From assembly GCA_009991595.1 (NCBI GenBank), contig JAACVK010000023.1, positions 51,392 through 115,391 on the forward strand: a stretch of 64,000 nt of DNA, given 5' to 3'. The position numbers were made by a program, and so were the translations under genes. The notes below the pieces were generated by a model. That model saw only the letters and a program-made list of their open reading frames with translations. It made no database searches and was not told the origin of the DNA. Below, one piece after another: positions 8,805 to 17,786 of the stretch (the stretch's first letter is position 1; each line of letters starts with the position of its first letter). This stretch comes from a bacterium (GTDB taxonomy: Bacteria; Bdellovibrionota; UBA2428).

Positions 8805-9356
8805 GTGAAATTTATCTATACAGTCCTGTTTGCTTTAACCGTTACTAATCCAGTTTTTGCAGAAGAAACGCCAGTGGCTTCCTATGATGTGGTCGGTCAG
8901 CTTTATGACCAAGCAACTCTTCCACAAGAAAGTGAGTTTGTTGGGGTCGACCGCTTCTTTGCTGGTCGCTGCACCAATGTTGATGGCCAGATTATGGATA
9001 GTGCATTTGTCTTAGTTGTGAAGACTTTAACCGAGCAAGAAGTAGGCACCGAAGGGCCGAGAACAATTGTCTTTGTTCTTGAAGACAAAGAATCTTCCTC
9101 GTCTCGTTTTGACGAAGGTTTTAGCGAAGGAGAACGCATCGCCTATCAGAGAGCGGTTATTAGAGAATCTCTTTTTGTTGAGACTGTAAGGATTGAAGAC
9201 GGCGCACTACTAACGACAATGCCTGCAATCAATGACGTGGCTCTTTACACAAGAGTGCTTCAAGGTGAGAAAGGTCAAATTTGGGTTACTCGATTCAACG
9301 GTTATCAATACCCAAGCTTAGACACTCATCGCTGTGTGTTTGATCGCCAAATCTAA
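8805..9356 (+). CDS. Secreted protein of unknown function
   Basis: The 183-residue protein starts with GTG at 8805, preceded by a good Shine-Dalgarno (GGAGGG at about 8792). The signal peptide is MKFIYTVLFALTVTNPVFA with cleavage before EET. The mature part is acidic with two cysteines (AGRCTNVDG and HRCVFD) that could form a disulfide. It contains a beta-rich region (IVFVLEDKESSSSRFDEG) and ends shortly after THRCVFDRQI. No family was recognised. It is single, with its own terminator at 9385. Confidence 0.75.
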   Translation: MKFIYTVLFALTVTNPVFAEETPVASYDVVGQLYDQATLPQESEFVGVDRFFAGRCTNVDGQIMDSAFVLVVKTLTEQEVGTEGPRTIVFVLEDKESSSSRFDEGFSEGERIAYQRAVIRESLFVETVRIEDGALLTTMPAINDVALYTRVLQGEKGQIWVTRFNGYQYPSLDTHRCVFDRQI

Positions 9357-9384
9357 AAATCAATTAGAAACGCATGAATAAGTT

Positions 9385-9422
9385 AAAGCTTAGAGCCATA
9401 TCAAATGGTTCTAAGCTTTTTT
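9385..9422 (+). terminator. Rho-independent terminator after the 8805 gene
   Basis: A 15-bp stem (9385-9399 and 9405-9419, with one G-U pair) and a 5-nt loop are followed by T residues to 9422. It lies between convergent genes. The U-tract favours the plus strand, but the hairpin probably also helps end the minus-strand rmlB transcript, whose stop is at 9424. Confidence 0.9.
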
Positions 9423-9423
9423 C

Positions 9424-10419
9424 TTAGCTATCCCACCACTGTTGATTTGATTTATACCAATCCACCATATGAGCCAGACCTTCGTCCAACTTCCACATGG
9501 GCTTCCAAGCTAATTCGCGCTGGGCTTTATTAGAATCCATACTATAACGCCAATCATGACCCTTTCGATCTTCGACAAACTCAATAGAACTCTCATCTTT
9601 CCCAAGAGCTTTGATTAACTTTTTAGCCATATCAATGTTTGCAACTTCGCCGAATCCACCTAAATTATAAACGTCAGCACTCCACGGACTTTTAGCCAGC
9701 GCAAGATAGATTCCCCAACAATGGTCTTCCACATGAAGCCAGTCGCGCACATTTTGACCGGTTCCGTAAACCGGGATCTTTTTTCCACGGATTAAGTTGG
9801 TAATAGTGAGTGGTAAAAACTTTTCAGGGAACTGATAAGGCCCATAGTTATTTGAACAACGAGTGATCAAACAAGGCAACTTGTGAGTCTCAAAATAAGA
9901 ACGAACAAAACAATCGGCCGCAGCCTTGGACGCCGAATAAGGAGAATTGGGTTCAAGCGGCATGGTTTCCACAAATGAGCCAGAATCTCCAAGGGTCCCA
10001 TAAACCTCATCGGTTGAAACCTGAGCAAAACGGCAGTGTCTCTTCAAAGCGACATCCAAAAGACTACAGGTTCCTAAAACGTTGCTTCGAGCAAATTCGT
10101 GACTAGAAATAATACTGCGATCAACATGAGATTCTGCAGCAAAGTTTACGATCGTATCGACCTTATACTGGTCCACAAGGGAGCCAACTAGCTCAGCATC
10201 GCAGATGTCTCCTTTTACAAAGACATGCCGAGCATCGCCTTCAACAGGGGCTAGATTATCCGTAGAGGCGGCATAGCTTAAAATATCAAGGCTAACGACC
10301 TTATCGACTGTTTCTGAAATCTCGTATTGAGAGGCCTTCTGAGGAGAGCTTTTCCCTAAAAGCATTCTCACAAAAGCACTCCCTATAAAACCTGCACTTC
10401 CTGTTACCAATAGTCTCAT
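9424..10419 (-). CDS. rfbB: dTDP-glucose 4,6-dehydratase
   Basis: Second step of dTDP-L-rhamnose synthesis: dTDP-glucose to dTDP-4-keto-6-deoxyglucose, NAD-dependent, cytosolic. Visible motifs are the Rossmann GxxGxxG (VTGSAGFIGS, residues 5-14), NFAAESHVDRSI, the catalytic STDEVYG, PYSASKAAAD with the YxxxK pair, and RCSNNYGPYQFPEKFLP. The length of 331 fits. It is divergent from rfbA across 62 bases that must hold both promoters. Confidence 0.96.
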   Translation of the reverse strand: MRLLVTGSAGFIGSAFVRMLLGKSSPQKASQYEISETVDKVVSLDILSYAASTDNLAPVEGDARHVFVKGDICDAELVGSLVDQYKVDTIVNFAAESHVDRSIISSHEFARSNVLGTCSLLDVALKRHCRFAQVSTDEVYGTLGDSGSFVETMPLEPNSPYSASKAAADCFVRSYFETHKLPCLITRCSNNYGPYQFPEKFLPLTITNLIRGKKIPVYGTGQNVRDWLHVEDHCWGIYLALAKSPWSADVYNLGGFGEVANIDMAKKLIKALGKDESSIEFVEDRKGHDWRYSMDSNKAQRELAWKPMWKLDEGLAHMVDWYKSNQQWWDS

Positions 10420-10481
10420 ATCTTCTACAAGACTACTCAGCCTTGTCAGAGCCTGTCTAGTCCTATAGATTAACGGCCATT

Positions 10482-11366
10482 ATGAAGGGCATTATACTGG
10501 CCGGCGGTAGCGGCACGAGACTCCATCCCTTAACTCTGGCTGTGAGCAAACAACTGCTCCCCGTTTACGACAAGCCCATGGTTTATTATCCGCTAACAAT
10601 GCTCATGCTAGCGGGCATCAAAGAGATTATGCTGATTTCCACCCCTCGAGACCTTCCTGCCTTCAAAGAGCTGCTAAATGATGGCTCACAATGGGGCCTT
10701 GAAATTAGCTACGCGGAACAGCCCTCACCAGACGGACTAGCTCAAGCCTTTGTAATTGCTGAAGAATTCTTAGAAGGAAAGCCTAGTTGCCTGGTTTTAG
10801 GCGACAACATCTTCTACGGACACGGACTCCCTAAATCCCTTAAAACAGCCGCCGAAGTTGAACGCGGAGCCGTCGTGTTTGGCTATCCTGTTCGCGACCC
10901 TGAGCGCTACGGTGTTGTCGACTTTGATAAGGATGGAAAAGTGCTTAGCCTTGAAGAAAAACCCACTAAGCCAAAATCCAATTTTGCGGTGCCCGGCATT
11001 TATTTCTACGACGGTAGAGCTTCTGAATTCGCAAAAAACCTAAAGCCTTCTCCGCGCGGAGAGTATGAAATCACCGACTTAAACAAATGTTACCTAGAAG
11101 AGAAATCTCTTAGAGTCGAACTACTAGGGCGCGGCGTTGCTTGGCTGGATGCAGGCACACATCAAAGCTTACTCGAAGCTGGACAATTCATTGAGGTGAT
11201 TGAGAATCGCCAAGGACAAAAAATCAGCTGCCCAGAGGAAATTGCCTTCAGGCAGGGCTTCATTTCAAAAGAGAAACTCCTTGAGCACGCTAAAGCTCTA
11301 TCAAAAACTCAATATGGAGAATACCTAGAGAGGATTGCTAATGAAGATCACAGAAACCTTTCTTAA
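10482..11366 (+). CDS. rfbA: Glucose-1-phosphate thymidylyltransferase
   Basis: First step of dTDP-L-rhamnose synthesis: glucose-1-phosphate plus dTTP to dTDP-glucose and PPi. The nucleotidyltransferase signature [18 protein letters not shown] is at the N-terminus with [17 protein letters not shown] next. [11 protein letters not shown] carries the metal-binding Asp, and [15 protein letters not shown] closes the family pattern. The length of 294 is typical. It overlaps rfbC by 26 bases, so the two are translationally coupled. Confidence 0.97.
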   Translation: MKGIILAGGSGTRLHPLTLAVSKQLLPVYDKPMVYYPLTMLMLAGIKEIMLISTPRDLPAFKELLNDGSQWGLEISYAEQPSPDGLAQAFVIAEEFLEGKPSCLVLGDNIFYGHGLPKSLKTAAEVERGAVVFGYPVRDPERYGVVDFDKDGKVLSLEEKPTKPKSNFAVPGIYFYDGRASEFAKNLKPSPRGEYEITDLNKCYLEEKSLRVELLGRGVAWLDAGTHQSLLEAGQFIEVIENRQGQKISCPEEIAFRQGFISKEKLLEHAKALSKTQYGEYLERIANEDHRNLS

Positions 11367-11880
11367 AGGTCTTTTTGTAATTGAGCCTAAGGTCTTTGGT
11401 GATTCACGTGGTTTCTTTATGGAAACCTTCAACGCCAATGAATTTGAAAAGCACGGGCTTTGCACTCATTGGGTGCAAGACAACCACTCCCTTTCTCAAA
11501 AAGGAGTTGTGAGAGGACTTCACTTTCAGAATCCTAACCCACAAATTAAACTTGTTAGAGTCACTCGCGGAGCGGTGCTTGATGTTGCGGTCGACATCAG
11601 GCCTGAATCACCTACCTTCGGCAAACACTTTTCCATTGAGCTCAATGAAGAGAACAAAACCTGGCTGTATGTCCCAGGCGGATTTGCCCACGGCTTTTCT
11701 GTCCTAGAAGACAACACAGATTTTCTGTATAAATGTTCTGAATTTTACTCGCCCAAGGATGAGGGGGGAATCTTGTGGAACGACCCTGCCCTTGAAATCG
11801 ACTGGAAAGTAGAATCAGCTGTTATTTCCGATAAAGACAAAAAGCATCCCACTTTAGCTGAATACAAAAAAAGTTTATGA
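11341..11880 (+). CDS. rfbC: dTDP-4-dehydrorhamnose 3,5-epimerase
   Basis: Third step of dTDP-L-rhamnose synthesis. The cupin-fold protein has the signature [11 protein letters not shown], then [21 protein letters not shown] with the catalytic His61 in RGLHFQ, and [16 protein letters not shown] at 11341 (GAGAGG 7 nt upstream) is chosen over an in-frame TTG two codons earlier; length 179. It overlaps rfbA by 26 bases and the next glycosyltransferase by 4 (ATGA). The fourth gene of the pathway, rfbD (rmlD), is not in this window. Confidence 0.96.
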   Translation: MKITETFLKGLFVIEPKVFGDSRGFFMETFNANEFEKHGLCTHWVQDNHSLSQKGVVRGLHFQNPNPQIKLVRVTRGAVLDVAVDIRPESPTFGKHFSIELNEENKTWLYVPGGFAHGFSVLEDNTDFLYKCSEFYSPKDEGGILWNDPALEIDWKVESAVISDKDKKHPTLAEYKKSL

Positions 11881-12695
11881 TAGTTTCGCTGATCATTTCC
11901 GTCTACAAACGGGCCGATTTTCTTGAAAAAGTATTAGCCTCCGTATTGCACCAAAGTCGCATGCCCGAAGAAGTCATCATTTGTGAAGATGGTCAAAGCT
12001 CAGAAATCCGGCAGATCGTTCAACACTGGGGGCCTCGCCTATCTACTTCGGTTTTGCACATCACCCAAGAAGATATAGGCAATCGAAAAACCTTATGCGT
12101 GAACAAAGGAATTGCAAAAGCCAGCGGTGATTACATCGTCACCATCGACGGGGACTGTGTTTTACATAAAGATTTTATTGTCCAACACATTTTACATTCG
12201 GATGTAAATCATTTTTTAACCGGGCGAAGAGTAGAGCTCTCTGAAAAAGCTTCTGAGCTTTTAACGAGTGACCAAATTGAGCGCGGCTACTTAAACGGAA
12301 CTCCCGTGGCGCTTTTTTTAGATGCTATCACAGGCGACACTCATCACCTGGGCCGCTTTTTTATGACCCCAAAGTTTTTACGTAGAATACTCACTCAAAA
12401 TGAAATCCACGATATTCGCGGCTGTAATTTCTCAGTTCACAAAGAACACCTGGTGGCCGTAAATGGCTACAACAATGAATTCTCTGGAGCCTATGGCGAA
12501 GACTCTGATCTTGAATATCGCCTGCGCAATTTAGGCCTAAAAATGAAAAGTGTTAAAGGGGCTGCCATTCAGTATCATCTCTGGCACAAAGAGCAAATGC
12601 ATGACCCTGAAAACCAAGAAAAACTGAAAGAAACTCTTCAAAAGAAAATAATTGAAGCTCCCAATGGCCTAAAAGAAGCCACGTTAAAAAACTAA
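11877..12695 (+). CDS. Family 2 glycosyltransferase with GT7-type C-terminal part
   Basis: The 272-residue protein has a GT-A fold. The start [20 protein letters not shown] is typical of GT2; DGD (residues 91-93, in YIVTIDGDCVLHKDF) is the metal/nucleotide-sugar site. RGCNFSVHKEHLVAVNGYNNEFSGAYGEDSDLEYRL, shown here only as landmarks around residues 180-215, matches the galactosyltransferase-type C-terminal motif with the catalytic ED. No membrane segments are present. It is coupled to rfbC by an ATGA overlap, so it probably adds a sugar (possibly rhamnose) to a surface glycan. The acceptor is unknown. Confidence 0.88.
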   Translation: MIVSLIISVYKRADFLEKVLASVLHQSRMPEEVIICEDGQSSEIRQIVQHWGPRLSTSVLHITQEDIGNRKTLCVNKGIAKASGDYIVTIDGDCVLHKDFIVQHILHSDVNHFLTGRRVELSEKASELLTSDQIERGYLNGTPVALFLDAITGDTHHLGRFFMTPKFLRRILTQNEIHDIRGCNFSVHKEHLVAVNGYNNEFSGAYGEDSDLEYRLRNLGLKMKSVKGAAIQYHLWHKEQMHDPENQEKLKETLQKKIIEAPNGLKEATLKN

Positions 12696-13447
12696 AGTAA
12701 CTGAGCGCCCTTCACTTTATATTTTGATGGCATTGCCTCTTTAAAGAAGCCCGCCTTGTTGGCCACAACGTTAAAATGAACAATGTGCCAAAGAGCCGCC
12801 ACACCATCACGCCAAGTAATTTTCTTTCCCTCCATATAACTACGAGGAAAGTAACTGATAGGAATCTCAAAAACTTTTACTTTTAAACGAGCAAGCTTGG
12901 CCGTGATTTCAGGCTCAAATCCAAAGCGATCTGATTGAAGATGAATATTTTGAATGATCTCTGCGCGAAACAGCTTATAGCAAGTTTCCATATCGGTTAA
13001 ATACAAACCGCTTAACGCATTGCTCACGATGGTTAAAAAACGATTGATTAAATAATGAAAGGTGCGATGAACCTGATGACCTGATTTCTTAAAACGACTT
13101 CCGTAAACAACCTCAGCCTTGCCTGCCAATAAGGGCTCTAAGAGCATCGGAATCTCTGAAATGTCGTATTCAAAATCAGCGTCTTGCACGACGATGTATT
13201 CCCCTTGAGCTATTTCAAAACCACGCCTTACAGCAGCGCCCTTACCCTGATTCTTTTCTTGGCTGACAATTTCTACTCTTGGATTCTTGAAGGAAAAACT
13301 CTTCAACTGAGTCAGAGAGTCATCGCTGGAACAATCATCCACAAAGACAAACTCTGTTTCAATCGGAAACTGTGCTCCGTCAAGGTGCCTTAGAAACTCG
13401 TCCAGATGACCAGACTCATTGTAAATAGGAATCACCAAACTCAACAT
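12692..13447 (-). CDS. DPM1-like family 2 glycosyltransferase
   Basis: The 251-residue protein resembles dolichyl/polyprenyl-phosphate mannosyl- or glucosyltransferases: MLSLVIPIYNESGHLDEFL, FVFVDDCSSDDSL, GKGAAVRRGFEIAQG and the metal motif VVQDADFEYD. Later come VYGSRF and an aromatic stretch with MEGKKITWRDG. It has no C-terminal membrane anchor, so it is the soluble DPM1 type that makes a lipid-linked sugar donor for GT-C enzymes. That fits the membrane protein encoded 43 bases upstream on the same strand. Its 3' end overlaps the convergent GT2 gene by 4 bases. Confidence 0.88.
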   Translation of the reverse strand: MLSLVIPIYNESGHLDEFLRHLDGAQFPIETEFVFVDDCSSDDSLTQLKSFSFKNPRVEIVSQEKNQGKGAAVRRGFEIAQGEYIVVQDADFEYDISEIPMLLEPLLAGKAEVVYGSRFKKSGHQVHRTFHYLINRFLTIVSNALSGLYLTDMETCYKLFRAEIIQNIHLQSDRFGFEPEITAKLARLKVKVFEIPISYFPRSYMEGKKITWRDGVAALWHIVHFNVVANKAGFFKEAMPSKYKVKGAQLL

Positions 13448-13490
13448 TGTAGCCTAAGCCTATCCTCTTAATCGGAATCCGACAACATTT

Positions 13491-14792
13491 CTAAGGGTCG
13501 ACAAGAAATGCTTCTTTGTTCTTTTGGGAGGCTCTTTCCAAAAGAAGCCAAACCAAGGGCATCAGTTGCCATAGCGCACGACCCGATCCAGTCAGCACCA
13601 CCTCCTTATGCCCATAGGGGAAACTAAAATACGCGAAGGGAATTGCCAGGAGAACCAACACTGGAAGCCAAATCAAGAGACCTAACTGCTTACGAGATTT
13701 GTAAAGCAAGAAAAACACCCATGGCCAGAGCAATCCCCACAATGCTGGTCTAAACAAAACATCTAAATAATAGGGAACAATTCTTCTAAAGAATAAGCCA
13801 ATCGAGGCAGGATCGGCCAAGCGATCCGAAAGAGGAATATAATAGTCCGACTTAAAAGTCGAATAGAAGAAAAAACTAAACAAGAATGCAAAAAGCGAAA
13901 TCGTTAAACTTAACATCTCACCCTTTTGGGGCCGACTCCCTGCCAAGGAGCTGTATAGAGCAAACAACAACAATGATCCCTGCATGACTGCTTCTTGTTT
14001 TGTAAGAGCCATAGCGACTGAAGCGCCGACAACAAGCCACAATTTTTTACGCTGAAAGGCAAAAATTATTAAAAGTGCCCAGAAAACCATCCAAGAATCT
14101 GCATACAAGCGAGTCATAAAGATTGCGGCTGTAGGGACAAAAGCAAACATTAGAAGCAAATACCGAGGTGCGCTCCTCCATGTAGACCAAAACAAAAACA
14201 CAGTAAAAACCCAGAGTAAGAAATGAAGTACTTGAAGAATATAAGGATTCGCCGAATCCACAATTTTCATTACTGAAAAGTAGACGACCGAAATCAGCCA
14301 TGGGTAGTGATGATGTTCACTATTAGAAAAGGTCGTGATCAATCGTCGATCCAAAAGCGCATAGGTTAAGCCCGGCCAGTCATCGGCCTTGGATCGCTGA
14401 AACAACACAGCCGCCCGGCCCCACCAAATAGAATAGGCATCCCAGCCTATGTCGCTTATTTTCTGAGGGGTTCCCCAATAAACAGGCGCTCCACAATCAT
14501 TTTCTTGCTTACGCTCATAGAGCTCTTTGCCGCGTTCCGTTTTTAACTGATGGCATTGCAAGGGTTGAGCGTAATCTAAAGCAGGTTGGGCAAAAATCCA
14601 GTTCTTTGTTTTGTAATATCGACAATCTAAATCGACGATTTCAAGACTCTCTTTAAAGTTACAAGTTTGTTTTTCCCAAAGACTTGTATCGGTCTGCACT
14701 TTAGGTGCCACTAAAAAATAGAAAAAATGGACTAAAGCCAATAAGGCAAGCACTAGCTTAACCGCGCGTGCGTGCTTATGAAGAAAACTCAA
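13491..14792 (-). CDS. Polytopic membrane protein, GT-C glycosyltransferase-like
   Basis: The 433-residue protein has one N-terminal membrane segment (VKLVLALLALVHFFYFLVA). A large Cys-containing external loop follows (residues 33-150, with SLWEKQTCNFKES and GAPVYWGTP), then about eight further hydrophobic segments. This is the layout of GT-C enzymes that use polyprenyl-phosphate sugars. No exact catalytic motif can be assigned; candidate acidic residues lie in DIGWDAYSIWWGR. It is upstream of the DPM1-like gene that would supply the donor, and its start overlaps the gene at 14776 by 17 bases. The GT-C role is inferred from topology and context. Confidence 0.65.
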   Translation of the reverse strand: MSFLHKHARAVKLVLALLALVHFFYFLVAPKVQTDTSLWEKQTCNFKESLEIVDLDCRYYKTKNWIFAQPALDYAQPLQCHQLKTERGKELYERKQENDCGAPVYWGTPQKISDIGWDAYSIWWGRAAVLFQRSKADDWPGLTYALLDRRLITTFSNSEHHHYPWLISVVYFSVMKIVDSANPYILQVLHFLLWVFTVFLFWSTWRSAPRYLLLMFAFVPTAAIFMTRLYADSWMVFWALLIIFAFQRKKLWLVVGASVAMALTKQEAVMQGSLLLFALYSSLAGSRPQKGEMLSLTISLFAFLFSFFFYSTFKSDYYIPLSDRLADPASIGLFFRRIVPYYLDVLFRPALWGLLWPWVFFLLYKSRKQLGLLIWLPVLVLLAIPFAYFSFPYGHKEVVLTGSGRALWQLMPLVWLLLERASQKNKEAFLVDP

Positions 14793-15450
14793 GCCGACTC
14801 CTCTTCAAGCGCCTGTCTCCTAGATCGACCACTCTCACATCACAGCTGCCTAAATCTTCTAAAGCTAATTGAAAATGCTTGTTACAAGCATAGGAGACTC
14901 CAAACACTTTTTCATTCCATAAGCTTTTACATTGGCTGAGAACATCTAGGGAATAGCCATCAGGATTAACGGCAAAGCCAAAGGGATCGTGAAACCAAAA
15001 GTCAGCCCTTAGCTTGGAACCCCTCGCCTCTTCAATAGACTCAAAGATTACTGGTTGAAATTTTTCACTCAACAAATCGCTCAAATCACCAGGCTCTAGC
15101 CCCCGCTCTGTTAAAAAATTAGAAACTTGATCAAGGCACTCTCGCCATTTATCTAAACCCATTTCAAAACTACGCTTATCGCGTTCAATGGCGAAATACT
15201 CTAACTCAACACCTAGGCTTTTAAGAGCGGCAGAAATCAACAGCCAATTGGTTCCAGGCCCAAGTCCAAATTCCCCAAAACAGACTTTTTTTCGTCCTGC
15301 CTCGGAGATGCTTTTTAAACAAGGCTCAACAAAAACAGCCCAAGATTCGGTGAACGCCCCCTTAAAAGAGCGAAATGGCTCGCCCAGCGCATTATTCCAA
15401 AGTGTGGGACTACTATCGCGTGTCTGGATCCAGACAAAATCTTCAAGCAT
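14776..15450 (-). CDS. MnmC/MnmD-like SAM-dependent methyltransferase
   Basis: The 224-residue protein looks like the methyltransferase domain of MnmC (PF05430-type): PTLWNNALGEPFRSFKGAFTES with an Asn-Glu pattern near the N-terminus, FGEFGLGPGTNWLL as the SAM-binding loop, IERDKRSFEM, and DFWFHDPFGFAVNPDGYSLDVL as the DPF motif. In MnmC this domain makes the final methylation of mnm5s2U in tRNA wobble position 34. The DAAO-like oxidase half is absent, as in stand-alone MnmD. The start is confirmed by context only. It overlaps the following membrane gene by 17 bases, although the functions look unrelated. Confidence 0.72.
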   Translation of the reverse strand: MLEDFVWIQTRDSSPTLWNNALGEPFRSFKGAFTESWAVFVEPCLKSISEAGRKKVCFGEFGLGPGTNWLLISAALKSLGVELEYFAIERDKRSFEMGLDKWRECLDQVSNFLTERGLEPGDLSDLLSEKFQPVIFESIEEARGSKLRADFWFHDPFGFAVNPDGYSLDVLSQCKSLWNEKVFGVSYACNKHFQLALEDLGSCDVRVVDLGDRRLKRSRLEFSS

Positions 15451-15518
15451 ATTCTAAGGTTATGCCTCTGAATTTTGTGCCTTTCAATGACAATATTTGA
15501 GTGCTATCAGAGGAGCCT

Positions 15519-16490
15519 ATGCCCGCTCGAAGTCGTTGGAATTACTTTAAAGATCGTCTCATTGAACGCTTTGGTGCACGCGTTTACAAAGTGGGAGTCG
15601 ACGCTGGATTTGATTGCCCCAATCGAGACGGCAACAAAGCCTTTGGTGGATGTGCTTATTGCTCTCAAGAGGGCTCTCTTTCCCCCCATCAAGATCCAAA
15701 AAAAGGAATCATCGACCAAATCGAAAGTGGAATGGCCTTTTGCAAACGCCGCTACAAGGCTGAAAAGTTTATTGTCTATTTTCAGGCTTTCACCAACACC
15801 TACGACAAAGTGGAGGTGCTTCGAGAAAGATACGATTCTGCTCTGGGTCACCCCGATGTTGTAGGCCTAAGCATTGCTTCAAGACCGGACTGCATCAACG
15901 AAGAAAACGTCGCACTTTTGAAAGAATACGCCGAGAAGCTTCCGTTTTTTACAGTAGAGTTGGGCTTGCAAAGTGCGTTTCAAAATCGACTAGAATGGGT
16001 AAACCGCCAAGAAGGTGTTGAAGACTTTGTTCGAGCCATGAAGCTACTCAATGATGCAAAGATTCCGGTGATTACTCACATCATCCTTGGATTTCCCGGC
16101 GAGACCTATGAGGACATGCGAGAAACTGTCGAACTTGCGCAACAATGCGGAAGCCACGGTTTAAAACTACAAATGCTCCACGTAATCAAAGGAACGAAAT
16201 TAGCTCACATCTATAAAACTCAACCCTTCGAACTAATGAGCATGGATGATTACGGAGAGTTGGTTTTGAACTTAGTTCAACACATCAACCCAAAGATTGA
16301 GCTTCACCGTATTACCGGAGAAACCGACTCTGAATCCTTAGTAGCTCCTGATTGGGTTCAGCATAAAACAAAGTTTTTTAGCTGGTTTGACGAGCAACTC
16401 GAAAAACGCGATATTTGGCAGGGAAAGCTTTTTAGCACCCATGACAAAACAACAGATTTACCAAATTATTCACAACCCCAAATGGATTAA
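15519..16490 (+). CDS. Radical SAM protein, TIGR01212 / YhcC family
   Basis: The iron-sulfur ligands are Cys33, Cys45 and Cys48 in FDCPNRDGNKAFGGCAYCSQ, the family hallmark. FIVYFQAFTNTYDKVEVLRERYD, ASRPDCINEE, ELGLQSAFQNRLEWVNR and ITHIILGFPGETYEDM follow, all typical. The ATG at 15519 is chosen (AGGAG just upstream, although only 3 nt away); an in-frame GTG at 15501 is the alternative. The biochemical substrate of the family is not established to my knowledge. The following gene starts 50 bases inside this one. Confidence 0.9.
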   Translation: MPARSRWNYFKDRLIERFGARVYKVGVDAGFDCPNRDGNKAFGGCAYCSQEGSLSPHQDPKKGIIDQIESGMAFCKRRYKAEKFIVYFQAFTNTYDKVEVLRERYDSALGHPDVVGLSIASRPDCINEENVALLKEYAEKLPFFTVELGLQSAFQNRLEWVNRQEGVEDFVRAMKLLNDAKIPVITHIILGFPGETYEDMRETVELAQQCGSHGLKLQMLHVIKGTKLAHIYKTQPFELMSMDDYGELVLNLVQHINPKIELHRITGETDSESLVAPDWVQHKTKFFSWFDEQLEKRDIWQGKLFSTHDKTTDLPNYSQPQMD

Positions 16491-17781
16491 ACTTTTAACC
16501 TTTGCTTTCACGGCGCTCTTAGGTTTTCGTCTTTTCTATTTTGTTCACACTCACACGGCCAATGTCTTATACATGGATCAATGGGATATTTACCGAGGAC
16601 TCTTTCAGGACTTTAACCTTTGGGAAGCTTTTCGACTTCAACATGGCTCTCACCGACAAGGAATTGGAGCGCTACTAAGCTACGGACTGGCTCACCTAAC
16701 TGGACTAAGCTCTTTCTGGGAAGCTCACACAATGGTGAGCATTTCTATTCTAAACTCCGCGTTAGCTGTCTGGCTTCTAAGAAAACTCATAGGTCACTGG
16801 CACGTTGCGTTTGCACTGATCCCCTTTCTTTTTATAAACATATCCTCCTATGAAGTTTACCTAGGTGCTCCGAACCCTGCCCACGGCTTACTCCCTCAAA
16901 CCCTTGCGCTACTGATAGCAGCTTGTCATTTTTTGAAGAATAACTATCTAAAAACCGCACTCTTAAGCGTTCTTTTATTTTTGATCATGCACACAGGCTA
17001 TGGCTATTTCATGGTCTTTTTCTATGCCCTCTTTGCTTTTGCAGAGCTCCTTTCAAACATTAAACAAAAAAAGCATCTTTTCCTTAGCTCTACTTTTTTT
17101 GTAATCATTGCCGCCATTCTAGGATGCTTCTTTATTAACTACGCAACCCCAATGAGCACAGAAGAAAAACAAAGCATTGGCCTGCACTACCTATGGAAGC
17201 TACCGGCCTTTGCCACCGGCCTATTCTCAAGAACATTGGGCGCAAGTCGCGTTAACTTTGTTATGCTTCCCGCTGCGCTCGTCTTGGGAAGTTTGATTTT
17301 TTTCAGTGTTCGAGATTATTTTTCTCTGCTCTTAAACAAGAAGCTAATCACCAAAGAACGAAAGATCCTTTTAATTCTAGCTGGATTCAGTCTTTTATTC
17401 ACTTTTGCAGCCTCTTTCGGCAGAGCGCCAGGTGGTATTGGAGCCTCTATTAGCTCTCGATACATTCCCTTCATCACACTTGGGTTACTAGCCTTTATGG
17501 CCTACTGGATACAATCCAAGCATAAATGGAGCTTAAAGGTTCTATTTGCTTTCTCAATTTTCTTTAGTATTCAAGAACTCCGCCCAAGAGGTCGAGATGC
17601 AAAATCAGCCCAAGAATTCTACCAAGGAAAGTTAGACTTTAAGAATTGCTATCTTCAAAGCGAAGACTTCGATAAGTGCAACAATCAAGTCGACTTCTAC
17701 ATTTACCCGCCAAAAATATCAGGACGCATCCCACCAAGATTGGATTTCCTAAAAGAGCGTGACTGGAGCCTCTTTAAGTGA
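16441..17781 (+). CDS. Polytopic membrane protein, possible GT-C-type glycosyltransferase
   Basis: The frame is open from 16387, but ATG at 16441 is the more likely start (446 residues). It overlaps the radical SAM gene by 50 bases. An N-terminal membrane segment (LLTFAFTALLGFRLFYF) is followed by the loop MDQWDIYRGLFQDFNLWEAF, whose D-W-D residues sit where GT-C enzymes carry catalytic acids. About nine more hydrophobic segments and a short basic C-terminal domain follow. A role in surface glycan assembly is inferred from topology and the nearby rml/GT genes. It ends 5 bases from the convergent secA stop. Confidence 0.6.
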   Translation: MTKQQIYQIIHNPKWIKLLTFAFTALLGFRLFYFVHTHTANVLYMDQWDIYRGLFQDFNLWEAFRLQHGSHRQGIGALLSYGLAHLTGLSSFWEAHTMVSISILNSALAVWLLRKLIGHWHVAFALIPFLFINISSYEVYLGAPNPAHGLLPQTLALLIAACHFLKNNYLKTALLSVLLFLIMHTGYGYFMVFFYALFAFAELLSNIKQKKHLFLSSTFFVIIAAILGCFFINYATPMSTEEKQSIGLHYLWKLPAFATGLFSRTLGASRVNFVMLPAALVLGSLIFFSVRDYFSLLLNKKLITKERKILLILAGFSLLFTFAASFGRAPGGIGASISSRYIPFITLGLLAFMAYWIQSKHKWSLKVLFAFSIFFSIQELRPRGRDAKSAQEFYQGKLDFKNCYLQSEDFDKCNNQVDFYIYPPKISGRIPPRLDFLKERDWSLFK

Positions 17782-17786
17782 CGGCC

